DNA of 64,000 nt from Mycoplana dimorpha (GTDB taxonomy: Bacteria; Pseudomonadota; Alphaproteobacteria; Rhizobiales; Rhizobiaceae): assembly GCF_003046475.1 (NCBI RefSeq), contig NZ_PZZZ01000004.1:409195-473194 (forward strand). Reading direction: 5' to 3'. The notes under the pieces were generated by a model. That model saw only the letters and a program-made list of their open reading frames with translations. It was not told where the DNA came from and ran no database searches. Below are positions 29,193-38,507 of the stretch, in pieces. Made by a program: the position numbers and the translations under genes. The stretch's first letter is position 1; every line of letters begins with the position of its first letter.

Positions 29193-31342
29193 TCACCGAA
29201 GGCCGCCTGCGACGGCGAGGCTGGACAAACCTGCGGCGGGATCCTCGGTCTCGGGAGCATCGGACGCGATCGGGACGTGGGCGGGCAGTCTGAACTGCGC
29301 GAGGAGACCGCGAAGCCTTGCGGCCTGTGCGGCAAGCAAGGAACTCGCGGCGGTGTTCTCCTGGACCATCGCGGCATTCTGCTGCGTATCCTGATCCATC
29401 TGGTTGACGGCCGCATTCACCGCCGAGATCCCGAGCGACTGCTCCCGCGCCGCAGCGGCGATCGATTCCATCAGCCTGTGGATCGTCTTCACCTCCTGGC
29501 CGATTGCCTCCAGCGCGCTGCCGGTGCTGCGGACGATCCCGACACCTTCTTCGACTTCCACGGTGGATGACCGAACCAGCTCCTTGATTTCCTTCGCCGC
29601 AACGGCAGAGCGTTGCGCGAGCTCGCGGACCTCCTGTGCAACGACGGCGAAGCCGCGGCCGGCCTCACGGCCCGCGCGGCCTCGACGCCGGCGTTGAGCG
29701 CCAGCAGGTTCGTCTGGAAGGCGATGTCGTCGATGACCCCGATGACGGTCGAGATGCGCCGCGACGACTGTTCGATGCGCTCCATCGCGCCGATCGTGCC
29801 CCCGACAAGTTCGGCGGTCCGGTTGGCATTGGCGTTGGCGCGGGCTGCAACGTCGCGCGCTTCCTGCGCCCGCCCGGCCGCGTTCGTCACGTTGGCGGTG
29901 ATCTCGTCGAGGGCGGCGGCGGTTTCCTCCAGCGAGGCCGCCTGCCGCTCGGTCCGCGCCGAAAGCGTGTCGGCGCTGGCGCTGATTTCGCGGCTGCCGC
30001 CGTCGATCGTTCGACTGACGGTGGCGATCTCCAGAAGGGCAGCTCCGAGCTGGAGCAACGCCTGGTTCAGGTCGGTCCGCAATCCCTCGAATTCTGGCGA
30101 GAACGGCTCGCTGAGCTGGAAATCGAGCTCACCACCGGCAAGGCCGCGCAGCCCCGTGGCCAGGCCGTGGGTCGCCTGCATCAGCCGTTCATGGGCATCG
30201 GCCTCAGCCGCCGCCTGGATTGCGGCGCGTTCGGCCTCCGCCCTGCGCCGCTCGGCCTCCGCCTGCTCCTCCAGCCGCCGGTTGGCGATCGCCCCCTGAC
30301 GGAACACTTCGAGTGCTGCGGCCATGGCGCCAATCTCGTCGCGGCGGTCGAGCCCCGGCACGGCAATCTCCGTCCGGCCGCCGGCCAAAGTCCGCATTGC
30401 CGTCGTGATCGATCCGATCGGCCGTACGATCGAGCGGCCGACGAGCCAGACGCCGAGCAGCAGAACGACGACGCAGAGCGCGGCCAGGCCCGCCACAACC
30501 CTGACGGTGTCACGGGCCGAAATCTCGTTCGCGGTCACGTGCTGCGAACGTTCGCGGGTAAAAAATTCAGACGCCCGGTCCTTCGCCGGCTCGATCCCGG
30601 CATAGGCGGCGGCAACCGCCTCACGTGCGGCGGCCTCCCGCAGGCTGGTCTCCGCATAGAGCCGGAAGCCGTTGCGGTAGACGTCGAATGCCTCCATCAC
30701 CCGCTGGCGCTGCGCACCGGGGCGGTATAGCTGCCGTACAAGGCGGCCGAAGGTCTCCGCCTCCTGTGCATGGCTGTCGATGTATTTCGGATCACGGCGC
30801 AGAATGAAATCCTTTTCGTGCCGCCGCAGCATCAGCATGCTGGCCACGACAGCCGCATCATCGACGCCCTGCAACTGCTCCTCGATGCTGTGGACGGCCG
30901 AGCGCATCGCTCCTTCCAGCCCCTGCGTCTCGTCCAGTCCCAGTTCTTCGTTGACCTTGACGAGTTCGGCAAATGCATCGCGGTAAGCCGCGAAACGCGC
31001 GCCAACCTCGTTGAGCTCCGCCGCCAGATCCGCGCCGGCATCCGCCGTCAGCCGCTCGAGACGCGACAGCGCCGCCGCGGCGTTCGCCTCGAAGGCAGAC
31101 TGGGCCGACGGATCGCGTCCGAGCAGGAAATCCTTCTCGGTGAGGCGGGCGGTGACGAAGTCCGCCGCCAGGCCACGAAACTCGGCCTCGCGGGCAGCGA
31201 GCCGGTAGCCGATCTCGCGGTTGCCGGCCTCGACGTGCCGCTGCGCGAGAAGAATGCCGGCAATGAGCGTTATGCCGATCACGGCGAGAACGCCCAGCAA
31301 CGATACGCGGTGGACGATATTCAGGGTTGGCGGAAAAGACAT
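29193..31342 (-). pseudogene. Methyl-accepting chemotaxis protein with HBM-like sensor, one-base frameshift
   Basis: Transmembrane chemoreceptor. Order: TM1 (about 14-36), a helical periplasmic sensor of the HBM type with two KDF/DP repeats (LTEKDFLLGRDPSAQ and RRHEKDFILRRDPKY), TM2 and HAMP (GVWLVGRSIVRPIGSITTAMRTLAGG), then the signalling domain (DDIAFQTNLLALNAGVEAARA). The frame breaks just after this hallmark, near 29667-29670; the C-terminal part (VEEGVGIVRSTG to AAQAARLRGLL) continues in another frame to 29193. One extra G would restore ARAGEAGRGFAVV and a 716-residue receptor. As written, the protein lacks its adaptor tip. The ATG at 31342 has no good ribosome site. Confidence 0.85.
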
Positions 31343-31343
31343 G

Positions 31344-31375
31344 CAAAAAGCCCCGGACTCCAATGGGCCGGGACT
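31344..31375 (-). promoter_or_regulatory. Terminator-like hairpin immediately before the chemoreceptor start codon
   Basis: On the minus strand AGTCCCGG pairs with CCGGGGCT (one G-U) and is followed by TTTTT, then GC and the ATG of the chemoreceptor. The stem can form only on this strand. It would either end readthrough from the DUF1236 gene or act as an attenuator or translational block; it leaves no room for a normal ribosome site. Confidence 0.6.
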
Positions 31376-31478
31376 TAGCGGCGAGGCATTAAAAGAAGCT
31401 CAAGCCCGCATGAAGGTTTCATGAAATCCGAGGCGAACCAAAATCGATTGCGATGATCGGGATCGGGGGAAGGACGAA

Positions 31479-31496
31479 GCCCGGCTTACGCCGGGC
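31479..31496. terminator. Hairpin terminator after the DUF1236 gene
   Basis: GCCCGGC (31479-31485) pairs perfectly with GCCGGGC (31490-31496) around TTAC. It starts 8 bases past the stop of the DUF1236 gene on the minus strand, where TTCGTCCTT follows; on the plus strand CGTTCTTTTATT follows. Confidence 0.75.
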
Positions 31497-31503
31497 CGTT
31501 CTT

Positions 31504-31791
31504 TTATTCGAGCACCTGGATCACAGTGCGGGTCTGCGGATTGACGATCACTCGCCGGTCGTTGACGACCACGTAGGCATAATCGCCATGGCCCTGGACG
31601 GTGTGGAGTTCTACGGTGTCGGGGATCGGTTCGCCGACGATCACGTCGCCCTCGTAGACGACGGACGGCGCCTGTTGTTCCAGCACATAGGTGCGGACCT
31701 CGCCGGGAACGACGACGGTGGTGCTCTGGGCGTATGCCGACGCCGACAGGCTGAGGGTCCCGACGGTCAATGCGATGAAAAGATTCCGCAT
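31504..31791 (-). CDS. DUF1236 domain-containing exported protein
   Basis: A 95-residue protein with a Sec signal peptide (MRNLFIALTVGTLSLSASAYAQ, cleavage after about residue 21) and a single DUF1236 domain: VRTYVLEQQAPSVVYEGDVIVGEPIPDTVELHTV, then DYAYVVVNDRRVIVNPQTRTVIQVLE. DUF1236 proteins are common in Rhizobiales; function unknown. It lies between aspS and the chemoreceptor on the same strand, with its own terminator. Confidence 0.9.
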   Translation of the reverse strand: MRNLFIALTVGTLSLSASAYAQSTTVVVPGEVRTYVLEQQAPSVVYEGDVIVGEPIPDTVELHTVQGHGDYAYVVVNDRRVIVNPQTRTVIQVLE

Positions 31792-31854
31792 GTTCGATCT
31801 CCTTGTTTCACCGGCGTAGAACGGCCGGGCAAGGAAACGGTTCCGACATGCGCC

Positions 31855-31893
31855 GCAGCGGACCCGCCCCGGACATCGGAGCGGGTCCGCTGC
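31855..31893. terminator. Long GC hairpin between aspS and the DUF1236 gene
   Basis: GCAGCGGACCCGC pairs perfectly with GCGGGTCCGCTGC (13 bp) around a 13-base loop, 8 bases past the aspS stop. There is no U tract on the minus strand, so it may be a Rho-assisted terminator or an mRNA-stabilising 3' hairpin. Confidence 0.55.
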
Positions 31894-31901
31894 AAGGCTT
31901 G

Positions 31902-33692
31902 TCAGTCCTTCTTCGCCGTAGGCACGACGCGCAGCGCCAGCTCGCGCAGTTGCGCCGGCGTCGCCGGGCTCGGGGCGCCCATCAGCAGGTCCTGCGCCTG
32001 CTGGTTCATCGGGAACAGCGAGATCTCGCGCAGGTTCTTGGCGCCGACGAGCAGCATGACGACGCGGTCGATGCCGGCGGCCATGCCGCCATGCGGGGGC
32101 GCGCCGTACTGGAAGGCGCGGTAGAGGCCGCCGAAGCGCTCCTCGACGTCGGCCTGGCTCAGGCCCACCTTTTCGAAGGCCTTGACCATGAGTTCCGGCG
32201 ACTGGTTACGGATCGAGCCCGAGGCGATCTCGAAGCCGTTGCAGACCATGTCGTACTGGTAGGCCTTGATCGTCAGCGGATCCTGCTTTTCCAGCGCCTC
32301 AAGGCCGCCCTGCGGCATGGAGAACGGGTTGTGGGCGAAGTCGACCCGCTTCTCGTCCTCGTTCCACTCGTAGAACGGGAAGTCGACGATCCAGCAGAGC
32401 TCGAAGCGGTCGCGGTCGACGAGGTTCAGCTCCTCGCCGGCCTTGGTGCGGGCCTCGCCGGCAAACTTGTAGAACTTGGCCGGGTCGCCGGCGACGAAGA
32501 AGCAGGCGTCGCCGTCATCGAGACCGAGCTGCGTGCGGATCGCGTCGGTGCGCTCCTCGCCGATGTTCTTGGCGAGCGGGCCGGCGCCCTCGAGCTTGTC
32601 GCCCTCCTTGCGCCAGAAGATGTAGCCGAGGCCGGGCTGGCCCGTCGACTGCGCCCAGGCGTTCATGCGGTCGCAGAAGGCGCGGCTGCCGCCGGTCCTG
32701 GCCGGGATCGCCCAGACCTCGACCTTCGGGTTCGAGGCGATCATGTTGGCGAACACCTTGAAGCCGGATCCGCGGAAGTGGTCGGTGACGGCCTGCATCT
32801 CGATCGGGTTGCGCAGGTCCGGCTTGTCGGTGCCGTAGGTGCGGATCGCATCGTCATAGGCGATGCGGCGGAACTTCTGGGTGACCGGCTTGCCGTCGGC
32901 GAATTCCTCGAAGATGCCGCGGATGACCGGCTCCATCGTGTTCCAGACGTCTTCCTGCTCGACGAAGCTCATTTCGAGGTCGAGCTGGTAGAACTCGCCC
33001 GGCAGGCGGTCGGCGCGCGGGTCCTCGTCGCGGAAGCAGGGGGCGATCTGGAAGTAGCGGTCGAAGCCGGCGACCATCAGGAGCTGCTTGTACTGCTGCG
33101 GAGCCTGCGGCAGCGCATAGAACATGCCCTCGTGGATGCGGCTCGGCACGAGGAAGTCGCGGGCGCCCTCGGGCGAGGACGCCGTCAGGATCGGCGTCGA
33201 GTACTCGGTGAAACCGATATTGTTCATCTCGCGGCGCATGGCGGCGATGATCCGGGTGCGCTTGACGATGTTCTTGTGCAGCGTCTCGCGGCGCAGGTCG
33301 AGGAAGCGGTACTTCAGGCGCACGTCTTCCGGATAGTCCGGCTCGCCGAACACCGGCAGCGGCAGTTCCTTGGCCGCCGACAGCACCTCGATCTCGTGGG
33401 CGTAAAGCTCGATCTCGCCGGTCGCCATGTGCTTGTTGACCGTGTCCTCGGTACGCGCCTTGACCAAGCCGTCGATGCGGATCACCCACTCGCCGCGGAC
33501 GGCTTCGGCCGTCTTGAAGGCCGGGCTGTCCGGATCGGCGACGACCTGGGTGATTCCATAGTGGTCGCGCAGGTCGATGAAGAGCACGCCGCCGTGGTCG
33601 CGGACGCGGTGGACCCAGCCGGAAAGGCGGACGGTCTGGCCGACGTCGGACTTGCGGAGGGCGGCGCAGGTATGGCTGCGATAACGGTGCAT
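31902..33692 (-). CDS. aspS: Aspartate--tRNA(Asp/Asn) ligase
   Basis: Class II aminoacyl-tRNA synthetase of 596 residues. The N-terminal OB-fold anticodon-binding domain ([26 protein letters not shown]) is followed by the catalytic domain with motif 2 ([19 protein letters not shown]) and motif 3 ([14 protein letters not shown]), with the bacterial insertion domain between. In alphaproteobacteria lacking AsnRS this enzyme is usually non-discriminating; that is inferred from the lineage. The ATG at 33692 follows AGGA; an in-frame extension to 33878 is not plausible. Confidence 0.97.
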   Translation of the reverse strand: MHRYRSHTCAALRKSDVGQTVRLSGWVHRVRDHGGVLFIDLRDHYGITQVVADPDSPAFKTAEAVRGEWVIRIDGLVKARTEDTVNKHMATGEIELYAHEIEVLSAAKELPLPVFGEPDYPEDVRLKYRFLDLRRETLHKNIVKRTRIIAAMRREMNNIGFTEYSTPILTASSPEGARDFLVPSRIHEGMFYALPQAPQQYKQLLMVAGFDRYFQIAPCFRDEDPRADRLPGEFYQLDLEMSFVEQEDVWNTMEPVIRGIFEEFADGKPVTQKFRRIAYDDAIRTYGTDKPDLRNPIEMQAVTDHFRGSGFKVFANMIASNPKVEVWAIPARTGGSRAFCDRMNAWAQSTGQPGLGYIFWRKEGDKLEGAGPLAKNIGEERTDAIRTQLGLDDGDACFFVAGDPAKFYKFAGEARTKAGEELNLVDRDRFELCWIVDFPFYEWNEDEKRVDFAHNPFSMPQGGLEALEKQDPLTIKAYQYDMVCNGFEIASGSIRNQSPELMVKAFEKVGLSQADVEERFGGLYRAFQYGAPPHGGMAAGIDRVVMLLVGAKNLREISLFPMNQQAQDLLMGAPSPATPAQLRELALRVVPTAKKD

Positions 33693-34423
33693 TGTTCTAT
33701 CCTGGAATGCTCTTGAAGGTCGGCTCCGGCGAAGGGGACCACGCTTCTGGAAAATCGGGCGGACAAGCGCATGACCGGCCCGATTTGTCAAGGCTTGGAC
33801 CGGCGGCAGGAGCCGGACCGCAGCCGCGCAGGAACGATCACGCGACGCAAAATACGCCCGTGCCGTGCGGCATCGCAATCCGGACGGGGCGCTGAAAGCT
33901 GCCTCATCGGATTATTTTTGCGTGGCACCTCTCAGCGCCCCGTTCGACGGTTTTTGCCCGCAAACTTGGTCCTCTGCCACACCCGCCGGTCAAGGCGGGG
34001 CGATGTGTGCCACCCCATGGGCACGTCCGGTGCGCAACTCGGGACTTCTCCCGCCGTCACCAGAGGGGACCTGTCTCGCGGACCCCATGTGCGAAGGCAT
34101 GCGTCGTTCCTTCGCGCAAGGCGCCGGTCCCGCCTCGCCGCGACGCCTCGCGGTGTATCCGTGACGGAACGACAGAGAGTATCGCACGGCAGCCCGGCGC
34201 GTGTATGATTTGAGCCCGGCAGCGTTGTTTTGGTTGGGCAATGGCGAGCGGTCGTCCCCAAGAGCTGCGGCTGTCCGGCGCGCGCCCTGGCGCCACGATC
34301 GGGATTGCGCCCGTCCCGTCCTGCAGGGAACAGGACGCGAATGCTTCTGTTTGACTCAACGAAAAGGATCAAAGCCAAGGCTCGAAGCCCAATTTCAGAG
34401 CCGCCCCCCTCGGAGGAGTTCGG
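33693..34423. other. 730-base gene-free region upstream of aspS
   Basis: No open frame here has a ribosome site plus a recognisable or compositionally convincing product. It must hold the aspS promoter (minus strand) and that of the sorbosone-dehydrogenase-like gene (plus strand, GGAGGAGTTCGG before ATG 34424). It also contains the inverted repeat at 33881-33946. A small RNA gene is possible but not shown. Confidence 0.5.
33881..33946. repeat. Long inverted repeat in the aspS upstream region
   Basis: ACGGGGCGCTGAAAG (33884-33898) pairs with CTCTCAGCGCCCCGT (33929-33943) with one mismatch, extended by a few further pairs, around a 30-base loop containing an AT-rich patch (ATTATTTTTG). It could be a stem of an untranslated RNA or a repeat remnant. 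Confidence 0.5.
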
Positions 34424-35764
34424 ATGAGCACAGGCACCTTGCGTCACTCAGTTGCGATTGCCGTGACCGCAGCGCTTCTTGCAAGCTGCGCCGGTGCGGC
34501 GGCGCAGAATTCGTCCACGGACCAGAACATCATCGGCTATGGCCCGAATCCGACCTTGCCGAAGCCAAGAACCGGGCTGGTCCCCACGGTCAACATCGCC
34601 AATGCCAAGGGATGGCCGAAAGGCAGGCAGCCGCAGCCGGCAAAGGGATTGAGGGTGAACGCCTTTGCAAGGAACCTCGACCATCCTCGCTGGATTCACG
34701 TGCTGCCGAACGGCGACGTACTGGTTGCGGAGACCAATGCGCCCGCCAAGCATGACGCAGGCTTCAGCCTCAAGAAGGTCTTCGAGGGCCAGGCGATGAG
34801 GCAGGCGGGCGCCGCCACCGCAAGCGCCAATCGCATTACCCTGCTCCGCGACACGAACGGCGACGGCGTGGCCGACGTGCGAAAGGTCTTTGCCGAGGGC
34901 CTGAACTCTCCTTTCGGAATGACGCTGTCGGAGGGCAAGCTCTACGTCGCCGATACCGACGCCCTCCTGGCCTTCCCCTATTCCGACGGGCAGATGCGCG
35001 CGAACGGGCCTCCGCAAAAGATCGTCGACCTTCCGGCCGGCAGCATCAATCATCACTGGACCAAGGACGTGATCGCAAGCCCCGACGGGCGCAAGCTCTA
35101 TGTGACGGTCGGGTCCAACAGCAATGTCGGGGAAAACGGGATCGCAGCTGAACAGAACCGCGCCGCAGTTTTGGAGGTGGACAAGGCGAGCGGCCGCGCC
35201 CGGCTGTTCGCCACAGGCCTTCGCAATCCCAACGGGCTTTCCTGGAACCCCGAGAGCGGCAAGCTGTGGGTCTCGGTCAACGAGCGCGACGAGCTCGGCG
35301 ACGACCTCGTGCCGGATTACATGACCTCGCTTCGCGACGGCGGTTTCTATGGCTGGCCCTACAGCTACTTCGGCCAGCACGTCGACCCGCGCGTCAAGCC
35401 ACAGCGGCTCGACCTTGTGGCGAAGGCGATCAAGCCTGACTATGCGCTCGGCTCGCACACCGCCTCACTGGGAATGACGTTTTTAAAGGGCGCGTCGCTC
35501 GGACCCGCATATGCCAACGGGGCTTTCGTCGGCCAGCATGGCTCCTGGAACAGAAGCGTCCACAGCGGCTACAAGGTGATCTTCGTTCCGTTCCGCAACG
35601 GAGAGCCGGACGGACTGCCGAAAGATGTGCTCACCGGCTTCCTCGACCGTGACGGCAAGGCCATGGGGCGGCCCGTCGGCGTTGCCATCGACAAGACCGG
35701 GGCGTTGCTGGTCGCCGACGACGTCGGCAATGCCATCTGGCGCGTGAGCCGCGGCGGCAGGTAG
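34424..35764 (+). CDS. PQQ-type sorbosone dehydrogenase family lipoprotein
   Basis: A 446-residue exported protein. The N-terminus has a lipobox (LLASC, acylated Cys22). The mature part is a six-bladed beta-propeller of the glucose/sorbosone dehydrogenase fold: LDHPRWIHVLPNGDVLVAETN, GVADVRKVFAEGLNSPFGM, SPDGRKLYVTVGSNSNVGENG, LFATGLRNPNGLSWNPESGKLWVSVNERDELGDDLVPDY, SHTASLGMTF, VGQHGSWNRS. Family members bind PQQ and calcium and oxidise sugars or aldehydes; the substrate is unknown and no PQQ synthesis gene is in the window. Strong ribosome site GGAGGAG. Confidence 0.9.
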   Translation: MSTGTLRHSVAIAVTAALLASCAGAAAQNSSTDQNIIGYGPNPTLPKPRTGLVPTVNIANAKGWPKGRQPQPAKGLRVNAFARNLDHPRWIHVLPNGDVLVAETNAPAKHDAGFSLKKVFEGQAMRQAGAATASANRITLLRDTNGDGVADVRKVFAEGLNSPFGMTLSEGKLYVADTDALLAFPYSDGQMRANGPPQKIVDLPAGSINHHWTKDVIASPDGRKLYVTVGSNSNVGENGIAAEQNRAAVLEVDKASGRARLFATGLRNPNGLSWNPESGKLWVSVNERDELGDDLVPDYMTSLRDGGFYGWPYSYFGQHVDPRVKPQRLDLVAKAIKPDYALGSHTASLGMTFLKGASLGPAYANGAFVGQHGSWNRSVHSGYKVIFVPFRNGEPDGLPKDVLTGFLDRDGKAMGRPVGVAIDKTGALLVADDVGNAIWRVSRGGR

Positions 35765-36030
35765 CGTGGCGAAAACCGCCTCGGCCGAGGGCGGACACGA
35801 CCCCGCTTGAAATAGCGCATTCGGCCAGCTGAACTTGACGCGCCGGCCGAGTATCGGGGTCCCGCATTGCCTTACAGCCAGCCCCGGCCGCACGAGGCGA
35901 TGCGCGAACATCCGCAACGGCTTCGGGTCGGCGTATCGGACCGTGACTGGGATGGCGGGCTTCCCGCCAGTCATTGCGGAGTGGCGCGGAACGGACGTAG
36001 TATGATCGCAATCAGAGCTTGTCCGTCGCG

Positions 36031-36825
36031 ATGAAACGGCTTTGTGCTCTTGCTGTCTGTTGCAGTCTCGTCGGAGGGGGCGCCCCCGCCGAGCTTCGGC
36101 CGCTCGACGTCGACCTTGAACTCGTGCTCGCCGTCGACATCTCCTACTCGATGGAGATCGACGAGCAGCAGGTTCAGCGCCGCGGCTACGTGAACGCCTT
36201 TCTCCAGCCCGCGCTCGTGAACGCCATACAGGGTGGGTCGTTGGGCCGGATCGCGGTGACCTATGTCGAGTGGGGCGGTTCGGCGGCGCAGGTCGTTCCC
36301 TGGACGCTGATCGATGGTCCCGACAGCGCGGCCCGATTTGCCGAAGAACTGCGCCTGCGGCCGCTGCGACGACTGCCCTTCACCTCGATCTCGAACACGC
36401 TGGCTTTCTCGCGGAAGCTGTTTCAGGCCAGCCGTTTTGCGGGAGTGCGGCGGGTCATCGACATATCGGGCGATGGCACGAACAACGCCGGCGTTCCCGC
36501 CCCCGTCGCCCGGAACTCGACGGTCGCCCAAGGCATCGTCATCGACGGGCTGCCGATCATGATCCGCCCGGGCTCCGCATCGATCCCCGACCTCGACGCC
36601 TATTATGCCGAATGCGTCATCGGCGGTCCCGGCGCCTTTTTGCTGACGGTCAAGGAGCTCGGCGATTTTGCCGGAGCGATCCTCAAGAAGCTTGTCATCG
36701 AGATCGTCGGGCCGGAGGTCAGCGGCCTGGAGCGCGGCGCGCTGCCGCTGGAACGGGTCGCCGACCGCGGAGACTACAATTGCTTCGTGGGGGAAGAGAT
36801 GCAGGAGCGGCGGACAGTACAGTAG
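36031..36825 (+). CDS. DUF1194 domain-containing (von Willebrand A-like) protein
   Basis: A 264-residue exported protein with a signal peptide (MKRLCALAVCCSLVGGGAPA). The domain begins VDLELVLAVDISYSMEIDEQQ, where DISYS is a MIDAS-type DxSxS metal site, and includes RRVIDISGDGTNN and GLPIMI. DUF1194 is a vWA-like family found in alphaproteobacteria; function unknown. The ATG at 36031 begins a normal signal peptide; an earlier TTG in frame (36019) is less likely. Same strand as the sorbosone-dehydrogenase-like gene, 266 bases downstream. Confidence 0.88.
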   Translation: MKRLCALAVCCSLVGGGAPAELRPLDVDLELVLAVDISYSMEIDEQQVQRRGYVNAFLQPALVNAIQGGSLGRIAVTYVEWGGSAAQVVPWTLIDGPDSAARFAEELRLRPLRRLPFTSISNTLAFSRKLFQASRFAGVRRVIDISGDGTNNAGVPAPVARNSTVAQGIVIDGLPIMIRPGSASIPDLDAYYAECVIGGPGAFLLTVKELGDFAGAILKKLVIEIVGPEVSGLERGALPLERVADRGDYNCFVGEEMQERRTVQ

Positions 36826-37117
36826 CCTGCGGACCGTCGTCTCACCGAACCAGCAGCCGCATCGCCAAGCATTTTCCTGGACGCCCGTGCGACCGCAACT
36901 TGGCGCTGCCGGGTGCGCCGCATGTCGGCGCCGCCAATCGACCGAGATTTCCGGAAGGATCCGCGCCGCCGATGCCGGGGCCGCGTCCGCCACGTCAGCC
37001 TGCCGCAACCGCCCGCAAAAATCCCCGTATGTGTCGTTTCTGGCCCTGTCGCCGGCCGCTTGCCGTCTATAGCCTTCACATACCTGTGATTACCGATTCC
37101 CTTCTTGCGGCGGCAGC

Positions 37118-38356
37118 ATGAGTCACATCCGTCTCCTCGTCCCCCTTCTCATCACCGCCGGCATCCTGATCGGCGGCAACGGCCTGCAGGGGACCTTCAT
37201 CTCGCTGCGCGCCTCGCAGGAAGGGTTCTCGACCTCGCTGATCGGCCTGGTCGGCGCCGGCTACAATGTCGGCTTTGCGATCGGTTGCATCTATGTCTCG
37301 CGCATGCTGCGGGCGATCGGCCACATCCGCACCTTTTCGGCGATGGCGGCGATCGCCGCGGCCTCGTCGCTGGCGATGCTGCTGGTCATCGAGCCGACCT
37401 TCTGGTTCTTCATGCGGCTGCTCGCCGGGCTCTGTTTCGCCTGCCTGTTCGCCACCGTCGAAAGCTGGCTGAACGCCAGCGTCACCAACGCCAACCGGGC
37501 GCGCACGCTCTCGCTCTACCGCCTCGTCGACCTCGGCTCGGTGACGGCGGCGCAGTACCTGATCCCCGGCGTCGGCATCGGCGGCTTCCAACTGTTCGCC
37601 ATCATCTCGATGGCGCTGACGCTGTCGCTGGTGCCGATCTCGCTGGCCGACCGCTCCAGCCCGGCCGCCCCCGAGGCGATCCGCTTCAATGTCAGGAAGC
37701 TCTGGAACATCTCGCCGCTTGCCACCGTCGGCTGCATCGTCGTCGGCCTGACCAATGCCTCCTTCCGCTCGCTCGGGCCGATCTACGGCCAGGAGATCGG
37801 CCTGTCGGTGACGGAGATCGCCAGCTTCATGAGCGCCGGCATCATCGGCGGCGTCGTGCTGCAGTATCCGCTCGGGCTCTATTCCGACAAGCTCGACCGC
37901 CGCGTCATCATCCTGGTGGCGACCCTGGGGGCGACGCTGGCGGCGCTGTACCTGGCGATCTTCGCCGGCGGCGACGAGTGGCGGAACCTGGCCGGCATCT
38001 TCGTCTTCGGCGCCTTCGCCATGCCGCTCTATTCTCTCTGCTCGGCCCACGCCAACGACCATGCCGGCGACGGCGAGCATGCGCTGGTCTCGGCCGGCAT
38101 GCTGTTCTTCTGGTCGATCGGGGCGATCATCGGCCCGCTCTTCGCCTCGGTGATGCTCGACCTGTTCGGGCCCGGGGCGCTGTTTACCTATACCGCGGTC
38201 GTCATGGTCGCCTTCATGGGCTACACCGGCCTGCGCATGAGCGCCCGGCCGGGCGTGCCCACCGCGGCGCGGCACGGCCGGTTCCGCAGCCTGCTGCGCA
38301 CCTCCGCCTTCTTCAACAAGCTCGCCGGCGACGGCAAGAACGGCGACCAGCGCTGA
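37118..38356 (+). CDS. MFS transporter (YcaD-like)
   Basis: A 412-residue membrane protein with twelve predicted TM helices. The hallmark GAGYNVGFAIGCIYVSRMLRAIGHIRTFS follows the second helix, with RLLAGLCFACLFATVESWLNASVTNANRAR, a pattern of the YcaD-type MFS subgroup. The C-terminus is hydrophilic. Substrate unknown. It stands alone between the DUF1194 gene and rnd. The ribosome site before the ATG is weak. Confidence 0.9.
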   Translation: MSHIRLLVPLLITAGILIGGNGLQGTFISLRASQEGFSTSLIGLVGAGYNVGFAIGCIYVSRMLRAIGHIRTFSAMAAIAAASSLAMLLVIEPTFWFFMRLLAGLCFACLFATVESWLNASVTNANRARTLSLYRLVDLGSVTAAQYLIPGVGIGGFQLFAIISMALTLSLVPISLADRSSPAAPEAIRFNVRKLWNISPLATVGCIVVGLTNASFRSLGPIYGQEIGLSVTEIASFMSAGIIGGVVLQYPLGLYSDKLDRRVIILVATLGATLAALYLAIFAGGDEWRNLAGIFVFGAFAMPLYSLCSAHANDHAGDGEHALVSAGMLFFWSIGAIIGPLFASVMLDLFGPGALFTYTAVVMVAFMGYTGLRMSARPGVPTAARHGRFRSLLRTSAFFNKLAGDGKNGDQR

Positions 38357-38507
38357 GCCAAGCCGCCCCGGGCCAAGCCCGGCCCCCGGGGCCCTGCCCG
38401 GACGGCGGCGAGCGCGCAAGTTGAACGGCGGGCGCAGTTTTCGATTGTGGCGGAATGGTGGAGCGGGTAAACCATCCGCTCAAACGAAGCCTCCACCCGA
38501 GCGAATT

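Noticed and set aside
38445-38500. tRNA-like start (GGCGGAATGGTGGAGCG) upstream of rnd
   Set aside because: It resembles a tRNA-Leu 5' end, but no anticodon arm, T-arm or matching 3' acceptor strand follows.
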